DNA from: Proteobacteria bacterium 005FR1
GTDB lineage: Bacteria > Pseudomonadota > Gammaproteobacteria > Pseudomonadales > Cellvibrionaceae
DNA: 64,000 nt
Direction: 5' to 3'
NCBI GenBank assembly: GCA_026192395.1
Contig: WACF01000001.1
Span: forward strand, 1,732,212 to 1,796,211
Numbering within the stretch: position 1 is the first letter of the stretch; every line of letters starts with the position of its first letter. The notes under the pieces were generated by a model. The model did no database searches. It was given only the letters and a program-made list of their open reading frames with translations, and had not been told where the DNA came from. This document shows positions 1-8,442 of the stretch, piece after piece. A program made the position numbers and the translations under genes.

Positions 1-73
1 GACGGGGCTGCCCGTTGCAATCCGGTCAGCGCTCCGGCGGGATGCCGGGACGAGTTCCTGAGCGAATAAACCA

Positions 74-919
74 TCAGTCAAAGGCAAGAAGCTGTCCGGG
101 AAAATCGATGGTAACGCTGGAGTTTTTCAGCGCCTGAGCCCCTATTCCTGCGTAGTTGGCGGGAGCAGGTATCAATGCACTTCTCTCCTGGAAGCAGTAA
201 CCTGCTACGCAAGCCGGTTGTGGCAGCTGGACAATCTTCAGCGTGAAGGGGCCGCTGGCGATCTGTGCCGTGATTTCTCGCCCGGGCAGCTGGTCCAGTC
301 CGGTCTCCCGGGCAAAATCTTCCGGCAAGGCGAAGCCGCTGATGTTACCTGAATCGAGATGAGCAGCGACCTCCTGTTGATCGATACTGAGCGGCACCGT
401 GATATGCCCTTCTGTATAGGTGAAGGGAATATATGAATCTTTATCGCTCGTTCGATCGTCTTCCGAATAACTGAGTGTATTCCCGGGGAAATCCAGTACC
501 AGAGTGCCTTTTTTGAAGAGATCTTTGCCGAGGATGCCATCCACTCCATCCGGCAACGGCGCTTCGGCAGGGACCGCCAGGGCAGTCACATCACGAAATG
601 TTTGATGCGCAATTTGCAATTGCGGGATTTCGTACTCGTTGACCTCGAGACGATTGCCGAGCATATCGCTGGTATGCGTCGTTCGCGTCAGCGGCAGGTC
701 AAGTTTGTCGGCCAGCGTACGGCTAACATTGATTGCCCCCGGCGCGCCGGTGTCGAAAAAAAAGCGATAGGTTCGGTCTTCAATCTGGACCGGCACAATC
801 ATCGCGTTCCTGAAATCTTCCACCGGGATACTCCAGCTCACTGGCTCAGATTTTTGTGCAACAGCGCAGGAAAGCAGGCTGGAGGAGAGAAATAGGCTCA
901 GGATGTGATGAATACGCAT
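74..919 (-). CDS. Retropepsin-like aspartyl protease family lipoprotein
   Basis: A 281-residue protein whose first 18 residues form a lipoprotein signal (hydrophobic run ending SLLSC, Cys18), so it is probably anchored in an envelope membrane facing the periplasm. Two pepsin-like half-sites are visible: FFDTG at residues 54-58, followed by GILGKDLF near 128-135, and a second degenerate LDSG at 188-191. This matches the two-lobed bacterial aspartyl-protease (retropepsin-like) family. The first Asp-Thr-Gly is intact; the second is Asp-Ser-Gly, also compatible with catalysis. Substrate unknown. It is the last minus-strand gene before the window edge and sits alone. Confidence 0.75.
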   Translation of the reverse strand: MRIHHILSLFLSSSLLSCAVAQKSEPVSWSIPVEDFRNAMIVPVQIEDRTYRFFFDTGAPGAINVSRTLADKLDLPLTRTTHTSDMLGNRLEVNEYEIPQLQIAHQTFRDVTALAVPAEAPLPDGVDGILGKDLFKKGTLVLDFPGNTLSYSEDDRTSDKDSYIPFTYTEGHITVPLSIDQQEVAAHLDSGNISGFALPEDFARETGLDQLPGREITAQIASGPFTLKIVQLPQPACVAGYCFQERSALIPAPANYAGIGAQALKNSSVTIDFPGQLLAFD

Positions 920-971
920 AGAGTCTCTTCCAATCAGGATGGTCGAAATTCACAAGAGGCGACCGACAAAA

Positions 972-1003
972 AAGAAAAAGGCCGCGCACTGTCGTGCGCG
1001 GCC
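972..1003 (-). terminator. Rho-independent terminator
   Basis: A perfect 10-bp stem (GGCCGCGCAC, loop TGTC, GTGCGCGGCC at 980-1003) is followed on the minus strand by a run of T residues broken by one C (972-979). It lies 12 bases past the stop codon of the minus-strand gene starting at 2059 and ends that transcript before the lipoprotein gene. Confidence 0.85.
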
Positions 1004-1015
1004 TTGATAACGTAA

Positions 1016-2059
1016 TTATTGATTTTTTGCCGCCATTTCCTGTTCTTTTAGGCGAGCACCGCGGAGGATGTTTTCCATCGCGTAGTTGCCTTCATGGCAG
1101 GCGTATTCGTAGACCGGACCTTCGGTGGCGTGAAAGCTCAACTCACCTTTCCATGGCTGGGTGTAGAGCTTGTCATCGTAAACGGTGAAGGTGTAGAAGA
1201 TTTCCGAATCTGAATAGCGCTCGAAGGTTTCGACGATGCGACCGCCTTCGGAAATAGGTATCTGACTTTCGCGCATCTGCTGTGGATGGATGTTGACGGT
1301 CTCCACCACCAGCTTGCCGTCTTCGTACCAGCCCACTGAATCACCGAACCAGGGCTGCATTTCTTCCGGTCGGTGATTGGCCTGTGCTTCCTTCTTGCTG
1401 TCGAAGGTGGGGATGATGCGCGCATCATGCACCATTTCCACCAGTATCATGACGTGGTCATCGGTCTGCACGAACTGATAGTTGTTGTTGTACAGCACGC
1501 TGAGCATCCCCGGACCGGCTGTATTGCCGAAGCCAATCAGGCAGCGCTCGGATAAGGGCATCGCCTCAGGACCTTCGTTGCCGCCGATGCCGGTGACGTA
1601 GCGTCCCGGTCCGCTGTCACGACTTCGCTTCGATTGCGCTCGACGCGGAATCTGGCCATTCTTCGGCTCCACGATGTAGGACGAGCGGAACTCGCCTTTG
1701 ACCAGGGCCAGACTTTCACCGGGGTCGGTCCAGAACGCGTTATAGCCGCGCACCCCGAAGTCAACACTGCCCGCCTCCGGCGCTCCCGCATTCGGGTCGG
1801 TGAAGTCATCAGACTCGATCACATCGCGGGGAATACCAGCGATGGGCAGTCCATTGGCGATGTTCTCGGCCTCCTGCGGGGTAAGGACCAGTTTGTCGAT
1901 GCCCTTGGGGCGGGTCAGATCGGTCATCGAGATGTTGGTCCAGATGCCGGTCAATTCCGGGCGCTTCTCTTTTGCGACCGCCACAGCCGAAACGCCTGCC
2001 AGCGTGACTGCCAGCACCATCGATTGGATACAGGGAAGAACTGCTGACTTGGAAGTCAT
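1016..2059 (-). CDS. Conserved secreted protein of unknown function
   Basis: A 347-residue protein with a Sec signal peptide (hydrophobic core to about residue 29, ending AVAVAKE). The mature part begins with ELTGIWTN and ends with a compact Cys-containing motif, YEYACHEGNY followed by ENILRGAR. I recognise this C-terminal pattern from uncharacterised secreted proteins of Gammaproteobacteria and Acidobacteria but know no function. A conserved SERCLIGFGN segment and two aromatic-rich strands suggest an all-beta periplasmic fold. AGGAGG nine bases before the ATG supports the start, and a strong terminator follows directly, so it is a monocistronic unit. Confidence 0.6.
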   Translation of the reverse strand: MTSKSAVLPCIQSMVLAVTLAGVSAVAVAKEKRPELTGIWTNISMTDLTRPKGIDKLVLTPQEAENIANGLPIAGIPRDVIESDDFTDPNAGAPEAGSVDFGVRGYNAFWTDPGESLALVKGEFRSSYIVEPKNGQIPRRAQSKRSRDSGPGRYVTGIGGNEGPEAMPLSERCLIGFGNTAGPGMLSVLYNNNYQFVQTDDHVMILVEMVHDARIIPTFDSKKEAQANHRPEEMQPWFGDSVGWYEDGKLVVETVNIHPQQMRESQIPISEGGRIVETFERYSDSEIFYTFTVYDDKLYTQPWKGELSFHATEGPVYEYACHEGNYAMENILRGARLKEQEMAAKNQ

Positions 2060-2398
2060 CTTGAATAGCCTCCTGAGAAAAAGTAGACAGGAAGCCTCTG
2101 AATAACTCTGATGCGCCTCAGGTCACACCCTTTGGGCCGGCCTGGAAGCCAGAGGCATGTCAGAGTTGCTAGAAGCTCCCTAACTTATCGTTGTTGTGGA
2201 GAAGCATTTTCCAGGTCGAGTCTACCGATGGCTGCACGCGTGTAAACCGCGATTTATGCTCGAACTTTGTAAAGATTTATCAGTGCGCCGATGAACGGGC
2301 GAAGGGTCGGGAGTGACTTTTCAGTCGAGAACGAGATTGACGTGTAAATGGCGGGGAAAGCCCCCGCTTGTATCTGCGGGGGCTGAAGAGGAAAAAGC
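2060..2398. other. Intergenic region, no gene seen
   Basis: This 339-bp gap separates two minus-strand genes for secreted proteins. Apart from the hairpin at 2360-2383 I find no RNA gene, repeat or credible small reading frame. It must contain the promoter of the gene that starts at 2059, but no clear -35/-10 pair stands out. Confidence 0.5.
2360..2383 (-). terminator. Probable weak terminator hairpin
   Basis: GCCCCCGC and its complement around an 8-base loop form a GC-rich hairpin 16 bases past the stop of the SnoaL-like gene. The minus-strand downstream sequence is only TTTCCCC, so the U-tract is poor and termination may be partial. Confidence 0.4.
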
Positions 2399-2896
2399 TT
2401 ACTTCGCGGGGCGATCCGAATTGACGACACGCTTGACGAATCGCCAGCCTTCATCGGTTTTCACCAGTTCATCGGCGTAGCTGGCGCTGCTGATGATAGC
2501 GGCAGGCTGCTGGCTCTTGTCGATCAACAGCAGGTATACCTTGCCTTGCGCGGTTTTGCCGTCGCCAGTGACGTGCAGGTTGCTGTTCCAGTGCTTGCGG
2601 CTCAAACCGTTCATTTCGCTAACCCAGCGGTTGATGAAGCCTTTGAGCTGCTCTTTGCCTTTGAAGGCGTTGTTGAAGTTACCATCGTCCACGAAGGTGT
2701 CCGCCCAAGCCTGCGCTTCCCCGGAGTCGATGGCCCAGTTGTATTGGGCATACAGCTGTTCGATTTCCATATAATCCTTGGGCGTAAGGCCACTCATCTT
2801 TTTGCCGCTGTGGCCACCGCCGTGGTGATCCGCAAAGCTGCTGAAGGACAGGAGAGCGACTGTACAGGCGACGAGCGCGAGAATTGATTTTTTCAA
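2399..2896 (-). CDS. Secreted SnoaL-like (NTF2-fold) protein
   Basis: A 165-residue protein with a cleavable signal peptide ending SSFA-DHHGGG, so it should be periplasmic. Residues about 38-160 match the SnoaL-like/NTF2 fold: an N-terminal helix (YMEIEQLYAQYNWAID), a W-ADTFVDDG turn, a helix with GFINRWV and long C-terminal strands ending DEGWRFVKRVV. The family includes isomerases, cyclases and non-catalytic binding proteins, so the reaction cannot be read off. The start codon is TTG, supported by AAGGAG six bases upstream. A His-Gly-rich stretch directly after the signal peptide could bind metal. Confidence 0.7.
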   Translation of the reverse strand: MKKSILALVACTVALLSFSSFADHHGGGHSGKKMSGLTPKDYMEIEQLYAQYNWAIDSGEAQAWADTFVDDGNFNNAFKGKEQLKGFINRWVSEMNGLSRKHWNSNLHVTGDGKTAQGKVYLLLIDKSQQPAAIISSASYADELVKTDEGWRFVKRVVNSDRPAK

Positions 2897-3126
2897 AGCA
2901 AGCTCCTTGGTGGTTTTTTAATAGACTGATTATTGGTATGTCGAATCTGATGTTCTGGTGATGCAGCACGACCCGTCAAGGACCACTGCAATCGTATTAT
3001 TTTTGACTTACATTGTGCACACGCGGCCCTATCATACACAGTCTCGGGGCAAAGTGACTGGCCTATACAAAGATTAACCGCACCAGCACACCGATGCCGT
3101 CCCTACCCTCTTCCTGGAGATCTTCG

Positions 3127-4410
3127 ATGCGTGTTTTTTCATTGGCTCTGATAATGACCCTGGCTGCCAGCCCCCAGGCGGGCGAACTGACTGAGGTGGC
3201 CGATCCGCTGGTTGGCAAGGTGGAGGACAAGGTAGTGGCCTGGCGCCGCGACCTTCACCAGCATCCCGAGTTGGGTAATCGCGAATTCCGGACCGCCGAA
3301 CTGGTCGCCGATCACCTGCGCTCGCTGGGGATGGAAGTGCAGACCGGCGTAGCTCACACCGGTGTCGTGGGCATTCTGCGCGGCCGCGCCGACTCTCCTG
3401 TAGTGGCGTTGCGGGCCGACATGGACGCGCTGCCGGTGAAGGAAATGGTTGACCTGCCATTTGCATCGAAGGCGAAAGGCACTTACATGGGCAAGGAAGT
3501 GGACGTGATGCACGCCTGCGGTCACGACAATCATGTTGCGATCTTGATGGGCGCCGCCGAAGTGCTGGCCGGCATGCGCGATCAGATTCCCGGCACCATC
3601 AAGTTCATCTTCCAGCCGGCCGAGGAAGGCGCTCCTCCCGGTGAAGAAGGCGGTGCGGAGCTGATGGTGCGCGAAGGGGTGATGAAGAACGTGGACGCGG
3701 TCTTCGGTTTGCACGTGGGGCCGTCGCCGCTTGGCAGCATTGCCTACCGACCGGGCCAGTTCATGGCATCATCGGATCGCTTTCAAATCACCGTGGACGG
3801 CAAACAGACGCACGGAGCTCAGCCGTGGGGCGGCGTGGATCCGGTGGTAGTCAGCTCGCAGATCGTGCTGGGTCTGCAAACCATCATCAGTCGTCAGCTG
3901 GATGCTACCCTCACTCCCTCGATCATTTCCGTGGGGCGCATCAGTGGCGGAGTACGCAACAACATCATTCCGAGCCAGGTCGAAATGGAAGGCACGATTC
4001 GAACCTTTGATGAAAAAACCCGCGCCGACATTCACCGTCGCATCGAGCAAACCGCCACCAGCATCGCCGAAAGTGCCGGCGCAAGCGCCACGGTACTGAT
4101 CGATCACGGCTATCCGGTGACCGCAAATAATGCAGAGCTGACTCAGATGATGGTGCCCACGTTGAAGCGAGTGGCAAGGAACAATATGGCGGTGGAAACC
4201 TCGCGCGTAACGACGGCGGAGGACTTTTCCTATTACCAGCTGGAAGTGCCGGGACTGTTCTTCTTTCTCGGCGTGGCGAACCCGAAAGACGAAAATCCGG
4301 CGCCCAACCACTCGCCCTATTTCTATGCCGACGAACGCGCTCTGCCTATCGGCGTTCGCGCATTGACGCATCTGGCATTGGATTACCTCGAGCAATCCAC
4401 GAAGGATTAG
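3127..4410 (+). CDS. Exported M20-family amidohydrolase
   Basis: A 427-residue zinc peptidase/amidohydrolase of the M20D (amidohydrolase/hippurate hydrolase) type. Visible signatures are DLHQHPELGNRE near the N-terminus, ALRADMDALP, the metal-binding HACGHDNH, FQPAEEG with the catalytic glutamates, and a late TTAEDFSYY. Members hydrolyse N-acyl amino acids, indole-acetyl conjugates or small peptides. Start chosen at 3127 because CTGGAG lies just upstream and it gives a clean signal peptide (MRVFSLALIMTLAASPQAGE), so the enzyme is probably periplasmic. An in-frame ATG at 3094 lacks such support. Its last four bases overlap the convergent DUF3565 gene. Confidence 0.85.
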   Translation: MRVFSLALIMTLAASPQAGELTEVADPLVGKVEDKVVAWRRDLHQHPELGNREFRTAELVADHLRSLGMEVQTGVAHTGVVGILRGRADSPVVALRADMDALPVKEMVDLPFASKAKGTYMGKEVDVMHACGHDNHVAILMGAAEVLAGMRDQIPGTIKFIFQPAEEGAPPGEEGGAELMVREGVMKNVDAVFGLHVGPSPLGSIAYRPGQFMASSDRFQITVDGKQTHGAQPWGGVDPVVVSSQIVLGLQTIISRQLDATLTPSIISVGRISGGVRNNIIPSQVEMEGTIRTFDEKTRADIHRRIEQTATSIAESAGASATVLIDHGYPVTANNAELTQMMVPTLKRVARNNMAVETSRVTTAEDFSYYQLEVPGLFFFLGVANPKDENPAPNHSPYFYADERALPIGVRALTHLALDYLEQSTKD

Positions 4411-4613
4411 CAGTCCGGGGGCTCACGCCGGTCGCATTTCCTGCAATTGAGCGGGGTGCCCAGCATCGCCGCTCTGCCCATCGGCGTCGTTACCCAGGGC
4501 CGTTCCTGCCACGGCGGCCTGTGGCGCACATGTTGGAAGTGCCCGCAGGCCAGCTCCGCGACCCAATGGCCTTCTTCGTCCAGGTGATATCCGACGATCG
4601 CCTGCGCAGTCAT
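4407..4613 (-). CDS. DUF3565 zinc-ribbon-like protein
   Basis: A 68-residue protein matching the DUF3565 family: AIVGYHLDEEGHWVAEL, then CGHFQHVRH, RPPWQERPW and a C-terminal CRKC. The Cys/His pattern (CGH ... H-V-R-H ... CRKC) suggests one zinc site. Function unknown. Start at 4613 is preferred over one eight codons earlier because GGGGGA precedes it with good spacing. It converges on the M20 gene with a 4-base overlap. Confidence 0.8.
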   Translation of the reverse strand: MTAQAIVGYHLDEEGHWVAELACGHFQHVRHRPPWQERPWVTTPMGRAAMLGTPLNCRKCDRREPPDC

Positions 4614-4725
4614 GCGTTTCCCCCGAGGTTTGAACATGCCCGCAGCTTACACTGCACCGGGTCGAACCTGGCAATGGCAGGGCTGTCCCAGAAGGTGACA
4701 AGCTGTGCGGAGCGCGGCCCAAGTC

Positions 4726-4800
4726 ACCAGGAATAAGGGCACCAGGAACAAGGGCATCAGGAACAAGGGCACCACAAACAAGGGCACCAGGGACGAGGGT
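4726..4800 (+). repeat. Five 15-bp tandem repeats before the DUF1080 gene
   Basis: Five exact-length units of the type ACCAGGAACAAGGGC (4726-4740, 4741-4755, 4756-4770, 4771-4785, 4786-4800) differ by one to three bases. The array ends three bases before the ATG of the next gene, and its final unit (ACGAGGGT) supplies the only Shine-Dalgarno-like sequence. Because 15 is a multiple of three, an upstream ATG at 4705 would read through all units in frame as a repeated RNKGT pentapeptide. Confidence 0.9.
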
Positions 4801-4803
4801 TGC

Positions 4804-5397
4804 ATGGATTGGGAAGAACTTCCGGCGGAAGCCTGGCGCGGCTACCAGAGGCCGGGATTTCCAGCAGAGAGCTGGGACGACGACAACGGCGTTCTGCGCG
4901 CCCGGGGCGAGTCGGAGCGCATCGATCTGATTTCCCGCAATACTTACCGCAATTTTGTGCTCTCGCTTGAGTGGCGTCTGCCGGCGAAAGGCAATTCAGG
5001 CATTCTCTACCACGTCTCGGAAGCATCGGACGCCGCCTGGCAAAGCGGCCCGGAGATGCAGCTACTGGATGACCGGGAACACCCGGACTGCAAACGACCG
5101 GAAACACGTTGCGGTGCGCTCTACGACCTGCTTGCTCCCGAGCAGGGGTTTTTCCCCGCCGACCCCACCTTCAAAACCGCCCAGCTTATTGTGAAAGACG
5201 ATAGGGTCGAGCACTGGCTGAACGGAATGCGCGTTCTCAGCTACAGCTGGTCGGATCCCGCCTTGCGTAGCAAAGTGGCTGGCAGCAAGTTCAGGGATCT
5301 GCCCGCCTTCGCTCAGTGTCGGGACGGGCATCTGGTCCTGCAACACCACGGCAGCGATGCCTGGTTCCGCAATGTCCGAATACAGAAATTGAGCTGA
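4804..5397 (+). CDS. DUF1080 / 3-keto-disaccharide hydrolase-like protein
   Basis: A 197-residue single-domain protein of the DUF1080 family (concanavalin-like jelly roll; 3-keto-disaccharide hydrolase family). Typical signatures are LISRNTYRNFVLSLEWR, AKGNSGILYHV, GPEMQLLDD, then a GALYDL loop and a C-terminal LVLQHHGSDAWFRNVRI. No signal peptide is visible from this start, unusual for a family that is mostly secreted. Start at 4804 places GAGGG just upstream; starting at 4705 would add a low-complexity RNKGT-repeat tail. Sugar substrate unknown. Confidence 0.8.
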   Translation: MDWEELPAEAWRGYQRPGFPAESWDDDNGVLRARGESERIDLISRNTYRNFVLSLEWRLPAKGNSGILYHVSEASDAAWQSGPEMQLLDDREHPDCKRPETRCGALYDLLAPEQGFFPADPTFKTAQLIVKDDRVEHWLNGMRVLSYSWSDPALRSKVAGSKFRDLPAFAQCRDGHLVLQHHGSDAWFRNVRIQKLS

Positions 5398-5432
5398 GCT
5401 GACACGCGCGCACGCGCGTCAGCGCTGGATGA

Positions 5433-6101
5433 TCAGAACTTGTATGCAAAGCCGAGCATGTAAACGAGTGGATCGATGTCTACATCCACCTCGACGAGCG
5501 AACCGGAGTTCAGCTTGATTTCCGCCGTGGTATCGATATCCGCTTTCCAGACCGCCGCACTCAGCATCAGCCGGTCCGTCAAACTGAAGTCGGCACCCAG
5601 CTGCGCGGCCAGACCGAATGAGTTTTCCAGTTCCATGTCACCATCGCCGAGGACAGCGACCAGTTCTGAGCTCAACTTTTCGCTGAAGAAGACGGTGTAG
5701 TTAAGGCCGAGGCCAAGGTAGGGCTTGAAGGCATTCGAGGAACCGACGGGAAAAAACTGCAGACTCAGTGTCGGCGGTAGCTGTTTGGCCTCACCCACTT
5801 CGATCCCGAGTCCTTCGGCATCGATGACATGAGTAAAGGGACTTGCCGCCAGCAGCTCCACGGCCAGGTTGTTCCTGAGCATATAGGTGAAGGTCAGCCC
5901 CAGCTGAGTTTCGTTCTCCACCGAGGCGCCGGTTCCGGCCAGTGGCGTACCATCCAGGGACAAAGTGGAACTGTCGTCCTGAGGGGAAACCAGAGCGGGC
6001 CCGATGCGCACAAAAGTATCGCCAGCCTCGTAAGCGAATGCGGGGACGGCAAGTAGCGAAGCGGCCAACACAGTCAGGGCGGAGCATTTCAGGGTAGTCA
6101 T
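5433..6101 (-). CDS. ompW: OmpW family outer-membrane protein
   Basis: A 222-residue eight-stranded outer-membrane barrel. From M at 6101 there is a signal peptide ending VPAFA-YEAGD, then DTFVRIGPALVSP, a QLGLTFTYML strand, PPTLSLQFFP, KPYLGLGLNYT and a C-terminal aromatic residue (GFAYKF), all as in OmpW. The family forms a narrow hydrophobic channel and often responds to oxidative, iron or hydrocarbon stress. GAAGGA about 11 bases upstream supports the start; upstream codons in the same frame lack a signal sequence. Diverges from the pirin gene across a 239-bp gap. Confidence 0.85.
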   Translation of the reverse strand: MTTLKCSALTVLAASLLAVPAFAYEAGDTFVRIGPALVSPQDDSSTLSLDGTPLAGTGASVENETQLGLTFTYMLRNNLAVELLAASPFTHVIDAEGLGIEVGEAKQLPPTLSLQFFPVGSSNAFKPYLGLGLNYTVFFSEKLSSELVAVLGDGDMELENSFGLAAQLGADFSLTDRLMLSAAVWKADIDTTAEIKLNSGSLVEVDVDIDPLVYMLGFAYKF

Positions 6102-6340
6102 GAGAGAGTTTTCCTTCTCGCAAACAATGGGATGGTTCGCGGAAGAGTTTAAGTAAGGCGGACAGGCGGCACCGATGATTTGCATCAAGCATTTCGCACG
6201 GCGGAAAGCCGCCTGGGCAAAGGCATGATTCACATCAAAGGCAAGCACGAGCACCAAACAGCTCGGTCACCGGGCTCTTGACTTTCGCTGTTCCGGACCC
6301 ATGTAGAATCGACTGCAAAAATCTTATTCAGGTACAGCCT

Positions 6341-7198
6341 ATGTCCAGTGCAAACAGCAGCCGCAATGTAGAACAGATCGTCAACGGCATTCCCACCTCA
6401 GACGGCGCCGGCGTTTCTCTGCTGCGGGTGTTGACCCAAAATCTGCAGCGGCGACTGGATCCTTTTCTGATGCTGGATGAATTCCGTTCCGACGACCCGC
6501 GCGACTACATCGCCGGCTTTCCCACTCACCCGCATCGCGGCTTTCAGACGGTTACCTACATGCTGGCCGGACGCATGCGTCACCGCGACAGCGCCGGCAA
6601 CGAGGGCTTGCTCAGCTCCGGCGGTGTTCAGTGGATGAACGCGGGTCGCGGTCTCGTGCATTCCGAACTGCCGGAGCAGGAAGAGGGCCTGATGCACGGC
6701 TTTCAGCTGTGGATCAATCTGCCCTCCACCCGCAAGATGAGCGAACCCGGTTATCGCGACATCCCCTCTTCCGAGATCCCCGAGATCACCACCGAAAGCG
6801 GCGTGGGCGTCAGGGTGATCGCCGGCGAAACCAACGGTGTCAAAGGCGCCGTTGACGAACCGGACACCCAACCTCTTTATCTCGACCTCCATTTCGCCCC
6901 CGGTCAGTCCTATTCCTTCCCCATTCCCGCAGGCCATAACGCCTTCCTGTACGTCTATGAAGGCTCATTCCTGGTGGGCGAAAAAAATACGCGGGTCAAT
7001 GCCCAGCAAATGGCAGTTCTGAGCAATGAAGCACATGCGACGGGACTAAGCCTTCATGCCAAAGAACACGCAAGCGCGCTGTTGCTCGCCGGGAAACCGC
7101 TGAGGGAAGATATCGTCCAGTGGGGACCTTTCGTGATGAACACGCGGGAAGAAGTGGAACAGGCTTTAGCGGACTATCGCGAGGGGCGTTTCAGCTAA
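6341..7198 (+). CDS. Pirin family protein
   Basis: A 285-residue bicupin of the pirin family. The N-terminal cupin keeps the iron ligands in canonical spacing: THPHRGF (His63, His65) and LVHSE (His107, Glu109), preceded by DPFLMLDEF. The C-terminal half contains the second cupin, ending in a LLLAGKPLREDIVQWGPFVMN segment usual in bacterial pirins. Members include quercetinases and redox-sensing regulators; which applies here cannot be told. Start at 6341 begins the conserved region directly. Confidence 0.85.
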   Translation: MSSANSSRNVEQIVNGIPTSDGAGVSLLRVLTQNLQRRLDPFLMLDEFRSDDPRDYIAGFPTHPHRGFQTVTYMLAGRMRHRDSAGNEGLLSSGGVQWMNAGRGLVHSELPEQEEGLMHGFQLWINLPSTRKMSEPGYRDIPSSEIPEITTESGVGVRVIAGETNGVKGAVDEPDTQPLYLDLHFAPGQSYSFPIPAGHNAFLYVYEGSFLVGEKNTRVNAQQMAVLSNEAHATGLSLHAKEHASALLLAGKPLREDIVQWGPFVMNTREEVEQALADYREGRFS

Positions 7199-7464
7199 GG
7201 TGCCGTACTTCGGCATCGAACTTTCGATCCGCGATTGCGTCGGTTGGGGTTCTTGCCTCGCTCAGCACGAATGACGGGGCGACGTTGAGACGAACCTCCT
7301 GCTCGCACGTGACGACCGCGCCTGCGGGCGCTTCGAGCGGCTCCGCGGCCAAAGTCGAGGCGCTCCGTCTGATGTGCAGGAAGATCTCGATCGCACCGGG
7401 AGTTGATTGGCGGCTTCCCTGTCAAACAACATCATTGCAGCCCTTCCGTTCCCAGGAGAATCTC

Positions 7465-8307
7465 ATGAAGGAATCGTATCCCCCGCCCTTCCGTCGATAT
7501 CTGGTGCTCTGCCTGAGCGTGCTCAGCCTTGTCGTATTTGCCGCGCCCAGCTGGTCACAACCTGAGCCCTACCGCGACAAGGTCGCGATTATTACGGGAA
7601 CCAGCAGTGGTCTCGGCCTTGAGCTGGCGAAGATCGGCGCCGAGAAAGGTATGAAGCTGGTACTGGTGGATATCGATCCGCCACGCTCGGTGGAGCTGGC
7701 CGATCGCATCAATGCAGAAGGGGGCGAAGCGATTTTTGTCCAAGCCGATCTGGTCAAACCCGAAGACAGAGTCAAGGTAATAAAGGCCACACGCGACCGC
7801 TTCGACCGTATCGATTTTTTGATGAACAACGCCGGCTACATCTATTCAGGGCGGCTCGATCAGATGGATCTGGACGAGGCGCATCGCCTCTTCGAAGTCA
7901 ATTACTGGGCTTCTGTCGATCTGGCCAATCAGGTGATCCCGCTGATGCAGGAGCAAGGCAGCGGCACCATTCTGAACGTCGCCTCAATTCTCGGCCTGAT
8001 TCCCGGATCCGTGGGCCAAGGTCATTACGCCGCCACCAAGCACGCGCTGATCGGCATGTTCCAGACCGCGGCGAAAGAACTGGCTCCGCATGGGATCAAG
8101 GTCTTTGTGGCGGCCCCGGGCGGCATGCGCACGAACATTGCGAAGAATGCGGTGGGCCCTCTCGCGGATGAGCGGCGCGACCTCGCGCAAGACTGGCAGG
8201 ACCCGGCGATTCCCGCGCGGGACATTTTCGACGCCATGCAGAAAGACGACGTGGTGTTCCGCCCCGGCTACATTGGAGACATACCGCTCGAGCAACTGCG
8301 ACGATGA
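7465..8307 (+). CDS. Short-chain dehydrogenase with N-terminal signal or anchor
   Basis: A 280-residue classical short-chain dehydrogenase/reductase. The cofactor motif TGTSSGLG is at residues 44-51, NNAG at 121-124, the catalytic Ser at 174 and YxxxK at 188-192, so the active site is intact. VDI at the end of beta-2 (an Asp) favours NAD over NADP. Unusually, residues 1-31 form a positively charged start, a long hydrophobic core and a PSWSQ end resembling a Sec signal peptide or a membrane anchor. CAGGAGA six bases before the ATG fixes this start. Substrate unknown. Confidence 0.8.
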   Translation: MKESYPPPFRRYLVLCLSVLSLVVFAAPSWSQPEPYRDKVAIITGTSSGLGLELAKIGAEKGMKLVLVDIDPPRSVELADRINAEGGEAIFVQADLVKPEDRVKVIKATRDRFDRIDFLMNNAGYIYSGRLDQMDLDEAHRLFEVNYWASVDLANQVIPLMQEQGSGTILNVASILGLIPGSVGQGHYAATKHALIGMFQTAAKELAPHGIKVFVAAPGGMRTNIAKNAVGPLADERRDLAQDWQDPAIPARDIFDAMQKDDVVFRPGYIGDIPLEQLRR

Positions 8308-8442
8308 CGCGAGTGCAGTTTTGGCTCACGCTGATCCGATCGGCACGCAAAGTCGCTGCAAGCTCAGCAGCTTTTGAGATTCGCCGTTGTCCAAAGCCCT
8401 TGTCCGACGCCGTTGTCGAAGAGCATATTAAGGGAGAGTTGA

